64,000 bases of DNA from Pseudomonas syringae (GTDB taxonomy: Bacteria > Pseudomonadota > Gammaproteobacteria > Pseudomonadales > Pseudomonadaceae). Below, in pieces: positions 18,538 through 27,253 of this stretch. A program made the position numbers and the translations under genes. A model generated the notes under the pieces. That model saw only the letters and a list, made by a program, of their open reading frames with translations. It ran no database searches and was not told where the DNA came from. The stretch covers positions 2,882,501-2,946,500 of the forward strand of contig NZ_CP066265.1 in NCBI RefSeq assembly GCF_023278085.1. Reading direction: 5' to 3'. Positions within the stretch are counted from its first letter, which is position 1. Every line of letters starts with the position of its first letter.

Positions 18538-19095
18538 TCACTGCACCGTATCCAGGCGCAGGCTTTCGCGAATCTGTAGCGCTTCGTCCTTGTTGGCGGC
18601 ATACCCCTCCGCCGATCCCGCATACGATAACGACCAGGCCATCTCCTTGCTGGCCGCGGCGACCAGCGTCTGGGTCAGCACATGCACGCCATTCTGGGTG
18701 ATGGTGCAGGTTGTCTCCAGTGCCGGCACCTCACTGAGTCGACTTTCACGCACATGCGTACACACGCTCTGCAAACCGCTGCGGGCAAAGTTGACCTGAA
18801 TGGATTTGCGCATTTCAAGCAACACACCGGATACATTCACCTCATGCCCCGGGGTCAGACGCGTCTGCGTCAGCTCCATGACCATCAGCGGATTTCCATT
18901 CTGATCGTTTTTGACGGCGCGCTGTCTGACCTGCACGGAGGGCTGAGCGGGCGCGTCCGATTCAGTCGGCAGTGCCTCGACCTCCCAACCCGCAGGCCAG
19001 ATGATCATTGCGTCGGCGGCATGAGCCTGTGCAGCACACAGCAGCAGAAAAAGGCCCAGGCCTGGCAAGCAGCGTCGGTATTGCGAAAGCATCAT
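18538..19095 (-). CDS. Exported DUF4946-like protein
   Basis: This is a small exported protein of 185 residues. The N-terminus is a Sec signal peptide (basic SQYRR, hydrophobic core LGLFLLLCAA, cleavage after AQAHA). The mature part (MIIWPAGWEVEALP...) resembles the DUF4946 family of pseudomonads, whose function is not known. Two cysteines (about 110 and 130) could form a disulfide in the periplasm. It is monocistronic. The start may be either of two adjacent ATG codons. It ends facing the candidate sRNA. Confidence 0.75.
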   Translation of the reverse strand: MMLSQYRRCLPGLGLFLLLCAAQAHAADAMIIWPAGWEVEALPTESDAPAQPSVQVRQRAVKNDQNGNPLMVMELTQTRLTPGHEVNVSGVLLEMRKSIQVNFARSGLQSVCTHVRESRLSEVPALETTCTITQNGVHVLTQTLVAAASKEMAWSLSYAGSAEGYAANKDEALQIRESLRLDTVQ

Positions 19096-19246
19096 GATGG
19101 GGTCGCCAGTACGGTTGACCGCAAATTCTGAGCCTGTTGCCGCTGACGAGCAAGGGCGAAGCAGTTATCCGCTCCCCATGATTTGGCGCTGACTGCCCTG
19201 CCCCGTATCATTTGGCACTAATTTGTACATTGGTTGGAGAACATCG

Positions 19247-19768
19247 ATGAGCTTGCACGAACTCAACACACTTCCAGGCGTGACTGCCGAGCCTGAAGCG
19301 GCTACCCGGCAATTTGTGTTTAACCACACCATGCTGCGCGTCAAGGACATCACCCGGTCGCTGGACTTCTACACCCGCGTGCTGGGTTTCAGCCTGGTTG
19401 CAAAGCGCGACTTCAAGGAGGCTGAATTCAGCCTGTACTTTCTCGCCCTCGTCGACAAGGCGCAGATCCCGCAGGATGACGCTGCGCGCGATGAGTGGAT
19501 GAAATCGATTCCGGGCATTCTGGAACTGACCCACAACCACGGCACCGAAAGCGATGCGACAGCGTCTTATCACAATGGCAACAGCGACCCGCGCGGCTTC
19601 GGTCACATCTGTGTGTCCGTACCTGACGTCAAAGTGGCCTGCGAGCGCTTCGAGGCGCTGGGCGTGGACTTCCAGAAGCGCCTGTCCGACGGCCGCATGA
19701 ACAGCCTGGCCTTCATCAAGGACCCGGACGGTTACTGGGTGGAAATCATCCAGCCTACGCCACTCTGA
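19247..19768 (+). CDS. gloA: Lactoylglutathione lyase (glyoxalase I)
   Basis: This enzyme converts the hemithioacetal of methylglyoxal and glutathione to S-lactoylglutathione, the first step of glyoxalase detoxification in the cytoplasm. It has 173 residues, the length of the longer GlxI class found in P. putida. The metal ligands of the family are recognisable: His in FNHTMLRVKD, Glu in ILELTHNHG, His in GHICVSVPD and Glu in YWVEIIQPT. The start ATG 19247 has ribosome site GGTTGGAGA; an in-frame upstream TTG-type start at 19223 has none. The longer class often prefers zinc; the metal is not readable here. Confidence 0.95.
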   Translation: MSLHELNTLPGVTAEPEAATRQFVFNHTMLRVKDITRSLDFYTRVLGFSLVAKRDFKEAEFSLYFLALVDKAQIPQDDAARDEWMKSIPGILELTHNHGTESDATASYHNGNSDPRGFGHICVSVPDVKVACERFEALGVDFQKRLSDGRMNSLAFIKDPDGYWVEIIQPTPL

Positions 19769-19868
19769 GGTCGTAGCCGCCCAGTGACGCCGAGCGGTAC
19801 GAGCTGCTTGCCAGAGCCTTGGCACCAGAGTCATTGACGGTTGTGGATCTGCCAGCAGATCAGCTACA

Positions 19869-19902
19869 AAAAAGCCCCGTGATCGCTCACGGGGCTTTTT
19901 GT
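19869..19902. terminator. Bidirectional terminator between gloA and ahpF
   Basis: The stem AGCCCCGTGA / TCACGGGGCT has AAAAAA on the left and TTTTTG on the right, so it can stop transcripts from gloA (plus) and ahpF (minus). Confidence 0.9.
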
Positions 19903-19921
19903 TGTTCCGCGGCCCTGCTTA

Positions 19922-21484
19922 TCAGGCTGGTGCGGAAGTGCGGATCAGGTGGTCGAAGGCGCTCAGGGAGGCCTTGGCACCCTCGCCCAGGGCGATGATG
20001 ATCTGCTTGTACGGTGCAACCGTGACGTCGCCGGCTGCGAAGATGCCAGGTACTGATGTTTCGCCGCGCGAATCCACCACGATCTCGCCACGTGGCGATA
20101 GCTCGATAGCGCCTCTGAGCCATTCGCTGTTTGGCAGCAGGCCGATCTGGACGAAGATACCTTCCAGCGGAACGGTGATTTCTTCGCCCGTAGTGCGGTT
20201 CTTGTAGCGCAGGCCGTTGACCTTCTGCTCGTCGCCGGTCACTTCAGTGGTTTGCGCACTGGTGATCACGGTGACGTTAGGCAGGCTGTGCAGTTTGCGC
20301 TGCAGGACCGCATCGGCGCGCAGTTGGACGTCGAATTCCAGCAGCGTGACGTGAGACACGATCCCCGCCAGGTCGATGGCGGCCTCGACACCAGAGTTAC
20401 CGCCACCAATCACGGCAACGCGCTTGCCCTTGAACAACGGACCGTCACAATGCGGGCAGTACGCCACGCCCTTGTTGCGGTATTGCTGCTCGCCGGGAAC
20501 GTTCATCTCCCTCCAGCGTGCGCCGGTGGCAAGGATGACAGTCTTGGCCTTGAGGCTCGCGCCGCTGGCAAATTTCACTTCATGCAATTGACCGGCTGCA
20601 CCAGGAATCAGCTTGTCGGCGCGTTGCAGGTTCATGATGTCGACTTCGTACTGCTTGACGTGTTCTTCAAGCGCCACGGCCAGTTTCGGCCCTTCGGTAT
20701 GCTGCACCGAGATGAAGTTTTCGATGGCCATGGTGTCCAGCACCTGACCGCCAAAGCGCTCAGCCGCCACACCGGTACGAATACCTTTGCGAGCTGCATA
20801 CACGGCAGCCGCTGAACCAGCAGGACCGCCGCCAACTACCAGCACGTCAAACGCGTCCTTGGCATTGAGTTTTTCGGCCTGACGCGCACCGGCACCCGTA
20901 TCGATCTTGGCCAGAATCTCTTCCAGGCCCATACGGCCCTGGCCGAACAGCTCGCCATTCAGATAGATGCTGGGCACCGACATGATCTTGCGATCGGTGA
21001 CTTCATCCTGGAACAGCGCGCCATCGATAGCGACGTGCTTGATGCCAGGGTTCAGCACTGCCATCAGATTCAGCGCCTGAACAACGTCAGGGCAGTTCTG
21101 GCAGGACTGGGAGAAATAGGTTTCGAAGTGGAACTCGCCTTGAAGGGCGCGAACCTGTTCGATGGTTTCCGCACTGACCTTGGGTGGGTAGCCGCCAACT
21201 TGCAGCAGCGCCAGGACCAGCGAGGTGAATTCGTGACCCATGGGGATACCGGCGAAACGCAGGCTGATATCGTGCCCAGGGCTGCTCAGCGAAAACGACG
21301 GAGTACGCGCGTCGGTGCCGCTGTCGTTCAGGGTGACGTCTTTGGAAACGCTGATCACGTCGTTGAGCAGTGCGAGCATTTCCTGAGACTTCGCGCCGTC
21401 ATCAAGGGACGCGACGATCTCGATGGGGCGAGTGACCCGCTCCAGGTAGGATTTCAACTGGGCTTTAAGATTGGCGTCCAACAT
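19922..21484 (-). CDS. ahpF: Alkyl hydroperoxide reductase subunit F
   Basis: AhpF is an FAD- and NADH-dependent disulfide reductase of 520 residues that recycles AhpC. The N-terminal ~190 residues are the tandem thioredoxin-like domain with CxxC (SCQNC, about 129-132). The C-terminal part is thioredoxin-reductase-like, with FAD motif [19 protein letters not shown], redox centre CPHC near 342-345, and an NAD motif [11 protein letters not shown]. The start ATG 21484 gives the family N-terminus [10 protein letters not shown]; the frame is open 13 codons further without support. It lies 126 bases downstream of ahpC on the same strand and ends at a bidirectional terminator. Confidence 0.97.
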   Translation of the reverse strand: MLDANLKAQLKSYLERVTRPIEIVASLDDGAKSQEMLALLNDVISVSKDVTLNDSGTDARTPSFSLSSPGHDISLRFAGIPMGHEFTSLVLALLQVGGYPPKVSAETIEQVRALQGEFHFETYFSQSCQNCPDVVQALNLMAVLNPGIKHVAIDGALFQDEVTDRKIMSVPSIYLNGELFGQGRMGLEEILAKIDTGAGARQAEKLNAKDAFDVLVVGGGPAGSAAAVYAARKGIRTGVAAERFGGQVLDTMAIENFISVQHTEGPKLAVALEEHVKQYEVDIMNLQRADKLIPGAAGQLHEVKFASGASLKAKTVILATGARWREMNVPGEQQYRNKGVAYCPHCDGPLFKGKRVAVIGGGNSGVEAAIDLAGIVSHVTLLEFDVQLRADAVLQRKLHSLPNVTVITSAQTTEVTGDEQKVNGLRYKNRTTGEEITVPLEGIFVQIGLLPNSEWLRGAIELSPRGEIVVDSRGETSVPGIFAAGDVTVAPYKQIIIALGEGAKASLSAFDHLIRTSAPA

Positions 21485-21532
21485 GTGGCGACTTCCTGTT
21501 TTTACGAAGGGTAGAAATAACAACGCCCAGGC

Positions 21533-21557
21533 GATTACCGCCCGGGCGTTTTTTGGG
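21533..21557. terminator. Hairpin between ahpC and ahpF
   Basis: The inverted repeat AACGCCC...GGGCGTT is followed on the plus strand by TTTTTT, and on the minus (ahp transcript) strand by the weaker U-rich GTTGTTATTT. On the ahpC-ahpF transcript it could act as a partial terminator, giving more ahpC than ahpF message. That role is inference. Confidence 0.5.
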
Positions 21558-21610
21558 GCGATGCGGTTTACTTGCTCAAGAGCTCAACGCCCCTAGCCGA
21601 TTCATACGAA

Positions 21611-22174
21611 TCAGATCTTGCCAACCAGGTCCAGAGACGGGGCCAGAGTAGCCTCGCCTTCTTTCCACTTGGCTGGGCAGACTTCGCCTGGGTGAGCAGC
21701 AACGTACTGAGCAGCCTTGATTTTGCGCAGCAGCTCGGAAGCGTCACGGCCAACACCGCCGTCGTTCAGTTCAACGATCTTGATCTGGCCTTCAGGGTTG
21801 ATCACGAACGTACCGCGGTCCGCCAGACCGGCTTCTTCGATCAGCACGTCGAAGTTGCGCGACAGGGTCAGCGTCGGGTCACCGATCATGGTGTACTGGA
21901 TCTTGCCGATGGCTGGCGAAGTGTTGTGCCAGGCAGCGTGAGCAAAGTGGGTGTCTGTCGAGACGCTGTAGATTTCAACGTCCAGCTTCTTGAACTCTTC
22001 GTAGTTGTCAGCCAGGTCTTCCAGCTCGGTCGGGCATACGAAGGTGAAGTCAGCCGGGTAGAAGAATACGACAGACCACTTGCCTTTGAAGTCAGCGTCC
22101 GAGACGTCAACGAAAGCGCCGTTCTTGAATGCGGTAGCCTTGAACGGTTTTACTTGGCTGTTGATGATAGGCAT
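21611..22174 (-). CDS. ahpC: Alkyl hydroperoxide reductase subunit C (peroxiredoxin)
   Basis: AhpC is a typical two-Cys peroxiredoxin of 187 residues that reduces hydrogen peroxide, organic peroxides and peroxynitrite. Peroxidatic Cys47 sits in FVCPTE and resolving Cys166 in GEVCPAKW. The length and the C-terminal [19 protein letters not shown] match the enterobacterial AhpC type. The start has a strong ribosome site (AGGAGATA). An OxyR-type operator lies just upstream. It is the first gene of ahpC-ahpF. Confidence 0.98.
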   Translation of the reverse strand: MPIINSQVKPFKATAFKNGAFVDVSDADFKGKWSVVFFYPADFTFVCPTELEDLADNYEEFKKLDVEIYSVSTDTHFAHAAWHNTSPAIGKIQYTMIGDPTLTLSRNFDVLIEEAGLADRGTFVINPEGQIKIVELNDGGVGRDASELLRKIKAAQYVAAHPGEVCPAKWKEGEATLAPSLDLVGKI

Positions 22175-22251
22175 CGGTATATCTCCTGATGGGTTGGATG
22201 GGTTGTGAATTCGATGGAGTGAAGCTTACGCATCATCGATGACAATCGCTC

Positions 22252-22288
22252 ATTGGCAAACCTGATGTCACCGATTGCTTTTCGCTAT
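22252..22288 (-). promoter_or_regulatory. OxyR-type operator upstream of ahpC
   Basis: On the minus strand four tetrads are spaced by exactly seven bases: ATAG-N7-CAAT-N7-ATCA-N7-CAAT. The OxyR consensus is ATAG-N7-CTAT-N7-ATAG-N7-CTAT, so 12 of 16 positions match with exact spacing. A -35-like TTGCCA overlaps its promoter-proximal end, with GATGAT 16 bases on, as expected for OxyR activation. The site begins within the stop codon of the upstream recombinase gene. Confidence 0.55.
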
Positions 22289-23244
22289 GAAGGCAGCTTA
22301 TCAATAGAAGAAACCTTCAGCCCGCTCCCCACTCCTGGGTTGCCCGGGAACGGCGCGGCGTCAATGTAACGCATCGCAGACTTGATGTCCCTCCAGCCAA
22401 CATAGGCCATCAGTGACTTGAGGTCCCAACCGTTGCTGTGCGCCCAGCTTGCAAAGCCGCGGCGCAAGGAGTGGCTGGTGTACTGCACCGCATCGATACC
22501 CGCACGCTCGAAAGCCTGACGCAGCAACGGGATAACGCTATTGGCATGCAACCCCTCTTCACTCAGATTGCCCCAGCGGTCGACCGCTCGAAACACCGGA
22601 CCGCGCACCAGTGCGGCGCAATTGATCCATTCGATATAAGCCTGTACCGGGCACAGCCGCTGCAATGCGGGGGTCTGGTAAGTCCTGCCGATATTCTCGC
22701 GATCACCCTTGCTGCGCGGCAGGTACAGCGTAATGCCTGATCCGGCCATGGCCTTGACGTCCTGCACCTGCAAGCGACACAGCTCGTCACTGCGAAAGCC
22801 GCGCCAGAAACCCAGCAATATCAGCGCCGTGTCGCGACGGCAGCGCAACAGCCGAGGCTGATCGTTCTGAGCGCTGGCATCGCGAGCGTCCGTGTCCAGC
22901 CAGGCGATGACCGTCTCCAGGTCCTGTAACTGCAACGGCTCGGCCTGCTTCTCCTGCGCCGGATGCAAGGCGCGTATGCCCTTGAGCACTTTGCGCACCA
23001 TCGGCGCCTTGGTCGGGTCGACGAAACCCTGACTGACATGCCATTGCGCCAACGCAGAAAGCCGCAGCTTCAGGGTATTGACCGACAGCGTCCCCGCGTA
23101 AGTGGCCAGATAGCGCGCAACGCTTTCACTGGTCGCTGGCAGAAACCCGCCCCACGACACTTCGAAATGCTCGACAGCCGCCCGGTAGCTGCGCCGGGTG
23201 TTATCGCGGGTGGCGGCGTCGATGTAGCGATCAATGTCATTCAT
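22285..23244 (-). CDS. tnpS: Tyrosine recombinase, TnpS-like
   Basis: This is a site-specific tyrosine recombinase of 319 residues. A core-binding SAM-like domain spans about 1-95, and the catalytic domain about 105-300. Catalytic residues are visible: Arg151 (GFRSDEL), Lys179 (RSKGD), His258-x-x-Arg261 (SHSLRRGF), Trp284 in the second His/Trp position, and Tyr293 (MRYID). Size and divergent pairing with a KfrA-like gene match TnpS of Tn4651-type Tn3-family transposons, which resolves cointegrates. No transposase is nearby. Generic integrase is the alternative reading. The active site appears intact, so the protein could be functional. Confidence 0.8.
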   Translation of the reverse strand: MNDIDRYIDAATRDNTRRSYRAAVEHFEVSWGGFLPATSESVARYLATYAGTLSVNTLKLRLSALAQWHVSQGFVDPTKAPMVRKVLKGIRALHPAQEKQAEPLQLQDLETVIAWLDTDARDASAQNDQPRLLRCRRDTALILLGFWRGFRSDELCRLQVQDVKAMAGSGITLYLPRSKGDRENIGRTYQTPALQRLCPVQAYIEWINCAALVRGPVFRAVDRWGNLSEEGLHANSVIPLLRQAFERAGIDAVQYTSHSLRRGFASWAHSNGWDLKSLMAYVGWRDIKSAMRYIDAAPFPGNPGVGSGLKVSSIDKLPS

Positions 23245-23300
23245 GACTCAAGCCTGCTGACTGTACCGGGCTGGACGCTGAAAACGCTTCGATAAGCGCC

Positions 23301-23333
23301 TGATACGGGATAATACGCCAATATCCCGTGTTA
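23301..23333. other. Resolution-site-like inverted repeat (12-9-12) between recombinase and TnpT-like gene
   Basis: Left arm TGATACGGGATA and right arm TATCCCGTGTTA are inverted copies matching at 10 of 12 positions, with ACGGGATA perfect, around a nine-base spacer ATACGCCAA. As I recall, the Tn4651 resolution site has a core of two 12-bp inverted arms and a 9-bp spacer between divergent tnpS and tnpT; this matches in place and geometry. Recombination activity here is inference. Confidence 0.6.
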
Positions 23334-23371
23334 TTTAATTCAAAAAATGACGAATTTTAAATCCTGATATA

Positions 23372-23394
23372 GTATGTAATTACAGGGTACATAC
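23372..23394. repeat. Second inverted repeat upstream of tnpT-like gene
   Basis: The arms GTATGTA/TACATAC are perfect, with a nine-base spacer. It lies 27 bases before the tnpT-like start and could be the accessory or operator site bound by the TnpT-like protein. A third small inverted repeat, CGCTT-CGAT-AAGCG, is at 23285-23298. Confidence 0.6.
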
Positions 23395-23420
23395 CACAGT
23401 ACGAAATCGTAGGAGTAAAC

Positions 23421-24428
23421 ATGGCTCGCGGCGGCGTCAACAAGGCATTGGTGCAGAAAGCAAGGGTCGCCCTGCTGGCCAGAGGTGAGAACCCCAGCAT
23501 TGATGCGGTACGCATTGAAATGGGCAACACCGGCTCGAAAACCACTATCCATCGCTACCTCAAGGAGCTGGATACAGCGCACTCGCCAGCACCCGACATC
23601 AATGAAGAACTCACTGAGCTGGTGGCCCGCCTTGCGCAACGGCTTGATGAGCAGGCTCAGGAACGTATCGATCAGGCACGCGACAAGTACGAAACCAGCT
23701 GCAACAGCCTGCAACTGCAGCTCTCATCAACTCAACAGCAGATCAGCGACCTGCAAAAGCAGCTGCAGCAACGGGATGAGATGCTGGAGCAACAGGCCGC
23801 CGCCCTGCTCCACACTCAGCAGACGCTGCAGAACACGCAGACCGAACAGACCAGACTGCTTCAGGTAAAGCTGGATCTGGAGGCGCGCCTGCAAGACAAG
23901 GATGGACAGATCAGCTCGCTGGAAGAGAAACATCAGCACGCTCGCGAAGCGCTCGAGCACTATCGCAATTCGATCAAGGATCAGCGCGAACATGAGCAAC
24001 AACGCCATGAAGGCCAGGTACAGCAGTTGCAGATGGAATTGAGGCAAGCCCAGCAAAGTCTGGCCATGCGCCAAGAAGACATCACGCAATTGAATCGCGA
24101 CAACGAAAGGTTGCTGGCCGAAAACCGCAACGCCCAGCGTGAATTGCACAGCCAGCAAGACTTGCTGGGTAAAGCGGCCATTCAGGCAACCGCCTCTGCC
24201 GAACAGCAGCAACAGGTGCGCACGCAATGCGCGCTGCTGGAGGAAAGGCTAAGAAGCCTGCAAGAAGAAGCAGCCGGACTCAGGCAGAGCCTGACAGACG
24301 CTCACCAGCAAAACAGGGTTCTGGAACTGCTACTGACCAAGAAGGAAATTGCTCTGGAAAATCTGCAACGCCAGACGAGTCAGCCTGAAAAGCCCAAAGC
24401 CAGCACCAAGAAACCAGCCAGGACCTGA
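23421..24428 (+). CDS. tnpT: TnpT/KfrA-like DNA-binding coiled-coil protein
   Basis: This is a 335-residue protein. The N-terminal ~55 residues (MARGGVNKALVQKARVALLA...NTGSKTTIHRYLKEL) form the KfrA-type DNA-binding domain shared with TnpT of Tn4651-like elements. Residues about 65-320 are a long, almost unbroken coiled coil rich in Gln, Glu and Leu heptads. A lysine-rich tail (KPKASTKKPART) ends it. TnpT is reported to bind the resolution site and stimulate TnpS; KfrA proteins organise plasmid DNA. It diverges from the recombinase with 176 bases between, and the start has a strong AGGAG site. Confidence 0.82.
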   Translation: MARGGVNKALVQKARVALLARGENPSIDAVRIEMGNTGSKTTIHRYLKELDTAHSPAPDINEELTELVARLAQRLDEQAQERIDQARDKYETSCNSLQLQLSSTQQQISDLQKQLQQRDEMLEQQAAALLHTQQTLQNTQTEQTRLLQVKLDLEARLQDKDGQISSLEEKHQHAREALEHYRNSIKDQREHEQQRHEGQVQQLQMELRQAQQSLAMRQEDITQLNRDNERLLAENRNAQRELHSQQDLLGKAAIQATASAEQQQQVRTQCALLEERLRSLQEEAAGLRQSLTDAHQQNRVLELLLTKKEIALENLQRQTSQPEKPKASTKKPART

Positions 24429-24438
24429 GAAGCCCCCG

Positions 24439-25731
24439 TTATGCGGCATGGCAAGGCAAGTACAGATGAACCTCGGTACCCCGACCTTCGACACTCTTGA
24501 TCTGCACATGCCCGTCGGCCTGCTTGATAAAACCGTAGACCATGGACAGCCCCAGCCCCGTGCCTTGACCGACCGGCTTGGTGGTGAAAAACGGATCGAA
24601 TACCCGATCAATGACGCTTTGAGCGATTCCGCACCCCGTGTCCTCGACACTGAGCCGGACGTAGTCGCCCGCAGGCACGTTGGCTTGCTGCGCCGCAAGC
24701 GTTACAGACCGGCTGCGCACCCACACCCGCCCTCTCGCTGGCACGGCATCGCGGGCGTTTATCACCAGATTCAACAAGGCGTTTTCCAGCTGATGCTCGT
24801 CGGTCTGAATCACACCCAACCCCTCTTCGAGCTCAATGTGCAGCACCGCGCGACTGCCTAGCGTACCGCGCAACAGCTCCTCCATCGACCGCACCATGCG
24901 ATTGATGTCCACCGCACTGACATCCAGCGACTGACGCCGCGCAAAGGTCAGCAGCCGCTGGGTCAGCACCGACGCGCGATTGGCCGAAGCTGCCGCCGCA
25001 TCTATATAGTGCTCGACCTCATCAACCCGACCGGCCGCCAGGCGACACTTGATAAGGTCCAGCGCACCCAGCACACCGGACAGCATATTGTTGAAATCGT
25101 GGGCGATACCTCCGGTCAGCTGGCCAATAGCGTCCATCTTCTGCGCATGGCGCAGCACCTCTTCCGCCTGGGCGCGCTCGGCAATCTCAACCTGTAGCAA
25201 CTCGTAGGCTTCGGCCAGCTCGCGAGTCCGCTGTTCGACGCGCATCTCCAGACTTTCATTGAGATCACGCAGCGCCTCTTCAGCTTTGACCTGAGCGGTG
25301 ATGTCGGTGTGGGTACCCAGCCAATGGGTGATGTGGCCCTGAACGTCCCGAATGGGCTGCGCACGTGACAGAAACCAGTTGAAAGCGCCGTCCTTGCCAC
25401 GCAGCGGAAAGGTGTCCTCCCAGATAGACCCGGTGGCAAAGCAATATTGCAGTCTGGCCACCACCCGCTCCCGATGCTCGGGGTGCAGGACGGAGCGCCA
25501 GCCAAGCGCCTTCATGGCTTCAAAGGAAGCGCCGGTGTAGGAATACCAGCGCTGGTTGTACCAATTGACCTGACCCCGCGGGTCGGCAGTCCAGGCAAGC
25601 TGACTCATGTTGTCGGCCAGCGCCCTGAACTGCTCCTCGCTCTCACGCAACACGTCGAGGTGCTGCCGGGCTTCGATATCCTGCGCTGGCAAATGCAGCG
25701 GCATGCGGATCGACGGTTTCTCTCTGTTCAC
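24439..25731 (-). CDS. PAS-domain sensor histidine kinase
   Basis: This is a soluble histidine kinase of 430 residues with no membrane segment. A PAS domain with PAC spans ~28-150 (motif GTHTDITAQ ends it), a coiled-coil linker runs from about 150 to 195, the HisKA domain has phosphorylatable His211 in GGIAHDFNN, and HATPase_c has its N box [13 protein letters not shown] and G boxes DTGCGIA and GTGLGLSM. No receiver domain and no adjacent response regulator are present, so it is an orphan kinase. The start is GTG 25731, with GAGGA upstream on its strand; an internal ATG nine codons in is the alternative. It converges with the tnpT-like gene only 10 bases away. Confidence 0.9.
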   Translation of the reverse strand: MNREKPSIRMPLHLPAQDIEARQHLDVLRESEEQFRALADNMSQLAWTADPRGQVNWYNQRWYSYTGASFEAMKALGWRSVLHPEHRERVVARLQYCFATGSIWEDTFPLRGKDGAFNWFLSRAQPIRDVQGHITHWLGTHTDITAQVKAEEALRDLNESLEMRVEQRTRELAEAYELLQVEIAERAQAEEVLRHAQKMDAIGQLTGGIAHDFNNMLSGVLGALDLIKCRLAAGRVDEVEHYIDAAAASANRASVLTQRLLTFARRQSLDVSAVDINRMVRSMEELLRGTLGSRAVLHIELEEGLGVIQTDEHQLENALLNLVINARDAVPARGRVWVRSRSVTLAAQQANVPAGDYVRLSVEDTGCGIAQSVIDRVFDPFFTTKPVGQGTGLGLSMVYGFIKQADGHVQIKSVEGRGTEVHLYLPCHAA

Positions 25732-25793
25732 AGGGGGTCCATCCTCTTCAAGCTTTTACACCGGAAATCGTCCTGACCTCCGGGCGTCGCGAC

Positions 25794-27152
25794 TTACCGC
25801 TGCACCGGGGTGCGCATGGTGACGAATTCTTCCGCGGCAGTCGGGTGCACGCCAATCGTATCGTCAAACACCTGCTTGGTCGCACCAGCCTTGATGGCAA
25901 TCGCCAGGCTTTGCACAATTTCGCCAGCATCCGGCCCTACCATGTGGCAGCCAAGCACACGGTCGGTTTTGGCATCCACCACCAGCTTCATCAAGGTGCG
26001 CTCCTGATCGTCCGTCAGGGTCAGCTTCATGGGCCGGAAACGGCTTTCGAACACCTGCACATCATGACCCGCCTTGATGGCATCTTCTTCGGTCAGGCCG
26101 ACCGTACCGATGTTCGGCAGACTGAAAACCGCTGTCGGGATGTGATTGTAGTCCACCGGACGGTATTGCTCCGGCTTGAAGAGCCGTCGCGCCAAGGCCA
26201 TGCCTTCAGCCAGCGCAACCGGGGTCAGTTGCACACCGCCGATGACGTCGCCGATAGCCAGAATGGACGGCTCGCTGCTCTGGTAATGCTCATCGACCTT
26301 GATGTAGCCGTGCTCGTCGAGCTTGACGTCGACGCTGTCGAGACCGAGGTTGTCGAGCATTGGGCGACGACCCGTGGCGTAGAACACGCAATCGGTTTCC
26401 AGCGTGCTGCTGTCTTTCATTGTCAACAGCAGGCTGCCGTCGGGCTGTTTGTCGATACGCGCGATGTCGCTGTTGAAGCGGATCGTCATGTGGCGCTTGA
26501 GCAGTTCTTCATGCAGATGGGTACGCACACTGCCATCGAAGCCGCGCAAGAACAGCTCACCGCGATAAACCAGCGTGGTGTCAGCACCCAGCCCGTTGAA
26601 AATCGATGCAAATTCCACGGCAATGTAGCCGCCACCCACAACGACAATGCGCTTGGGCAGCGTCTTGAGATAGAACGCCTCGTTGGACGTAATCGCATGC
26701 TCGCGCCCAGGCACGTCAGGCACCTGCGGCCAGCCGCCGGTGGCAATCAGAATGCGCTCGGCACTGTACGTCTGACCGTTGATCTCGACCTGCTGCGGGC
26801 CGGTGAGCCGTGCATGTCCCTCGAGCAGCGTCACGCCGCTGTCGACCAGCAACTTGCGATAGATGCCATTGAGGCGATTGATTTCGCGATCCTTGTTGGC
26901 GATCAGCGTCGACCAGTCGAATTCAGCCTCGCCCAGCGACCAGCCAAAACCCTTGGCATGATCGAAGTCTTCGGAGAAATGCGCACCGTATACCAGCAGC
27001 TTCTTGGGAACGCAGCCTACGTTGACGCAGGTACCACCCAGGTAGCGACTCTCGGCCACAGCCACCCGCGCACCAAAACCGGCAGCAAAACGTGCCGCCC
27101 GAACGCCGCCTGAACCGGCGCCGATTACAAACAGATCAAAATCAAAAGCCAT
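25794..27152 (-). CDS. gorA: Glutathione-disulfide reductase
   Basis: This FAD flavoenzyme of 452 residues reduces oxidised glutathione with NADPH and keeps the thiol pool reduced. The FAD motif GAGSGG is near residue 10, the redox-active CVNVGC near 42-47 in [13 protein letters not shown], the NAD(P) motif [12 protein letters not shown] near 170, and the C-terminal catalytic HPTAAEE close to the end. The length fits bacterial Gor. The start ATG 27152 has AGGAGATATCG before it; the frame is open 15 codons further. It lies among other redox genes (ahpCF, gloA) on the same side of the window. Confidence 0.97.
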   Translation of the reverse strand: MAFDFDLFVIGAGSGGVRAARFAAGFGARVAVAESRYLGGTCVNVGCVPKKLLVYGAHFSEDFDHAKGFGWSLGEAEFDWSTLIANKDREINRLNGIYRKLLVDSGVTLLEGHARLTGPQQVEINGQTYSAERILIATGGWPQVPDVPGREHAITSNEAFYLKTLPKRIVVVGGGYIAVEFASIFNGLGADTTLVYRGELFLRGFDGSVRTHLHEELLKRHMTIRFNSDIARIDKQPDGSLLLTMKDSSTLETDCVFYATGRRPMLDNLGLDSVDVKLDEHGYIKVDEHYQSSEPSILAIGDVIGGVQLTPVALAEGMALARRLFKPEQYRPVDYNHIPTAVFSLPNIGTVGLTEEDAIKAGHDVQVFESRFRPMKLTLTDDQERTLMKLVVDAKTDRVLGCHMVGPDAGEIVQSLAIAIKAGATKQVFDDTIGVHPTAAEEFVTMRTPVQR

Positions 27153-27205
27153 CGATATCTCCTGAGCAGGGTCACAGCATAACCGCCTGACGGTCATTCA
27201 GAAAT

Positions 27206-27233
27206 GAAAAAGCCACCCGAAGGTGGCGTTTTC
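27206..27233 (-). terminator. Terminator after galU
   Basis: On the minus strand, GCCACC-TTCG-GGTGGC is followed by TTTTTC. The UUCG tetraloop and U-tract make this a strong intrinsic terminator. It separates galU from gor. Confidence 0.9.
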
Positions 27234-27253
27234 ACAGCAGCGTCATTCAAAAA

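Noticed and set aside
22285..24428. Prophage or integrative element bounded by the tyrosine recombinase
   Set aside because: No phage or conjugation genes, no tRNA target and no flanking direct repeats were seen; the TnpT-like partner fits a resolution system better.
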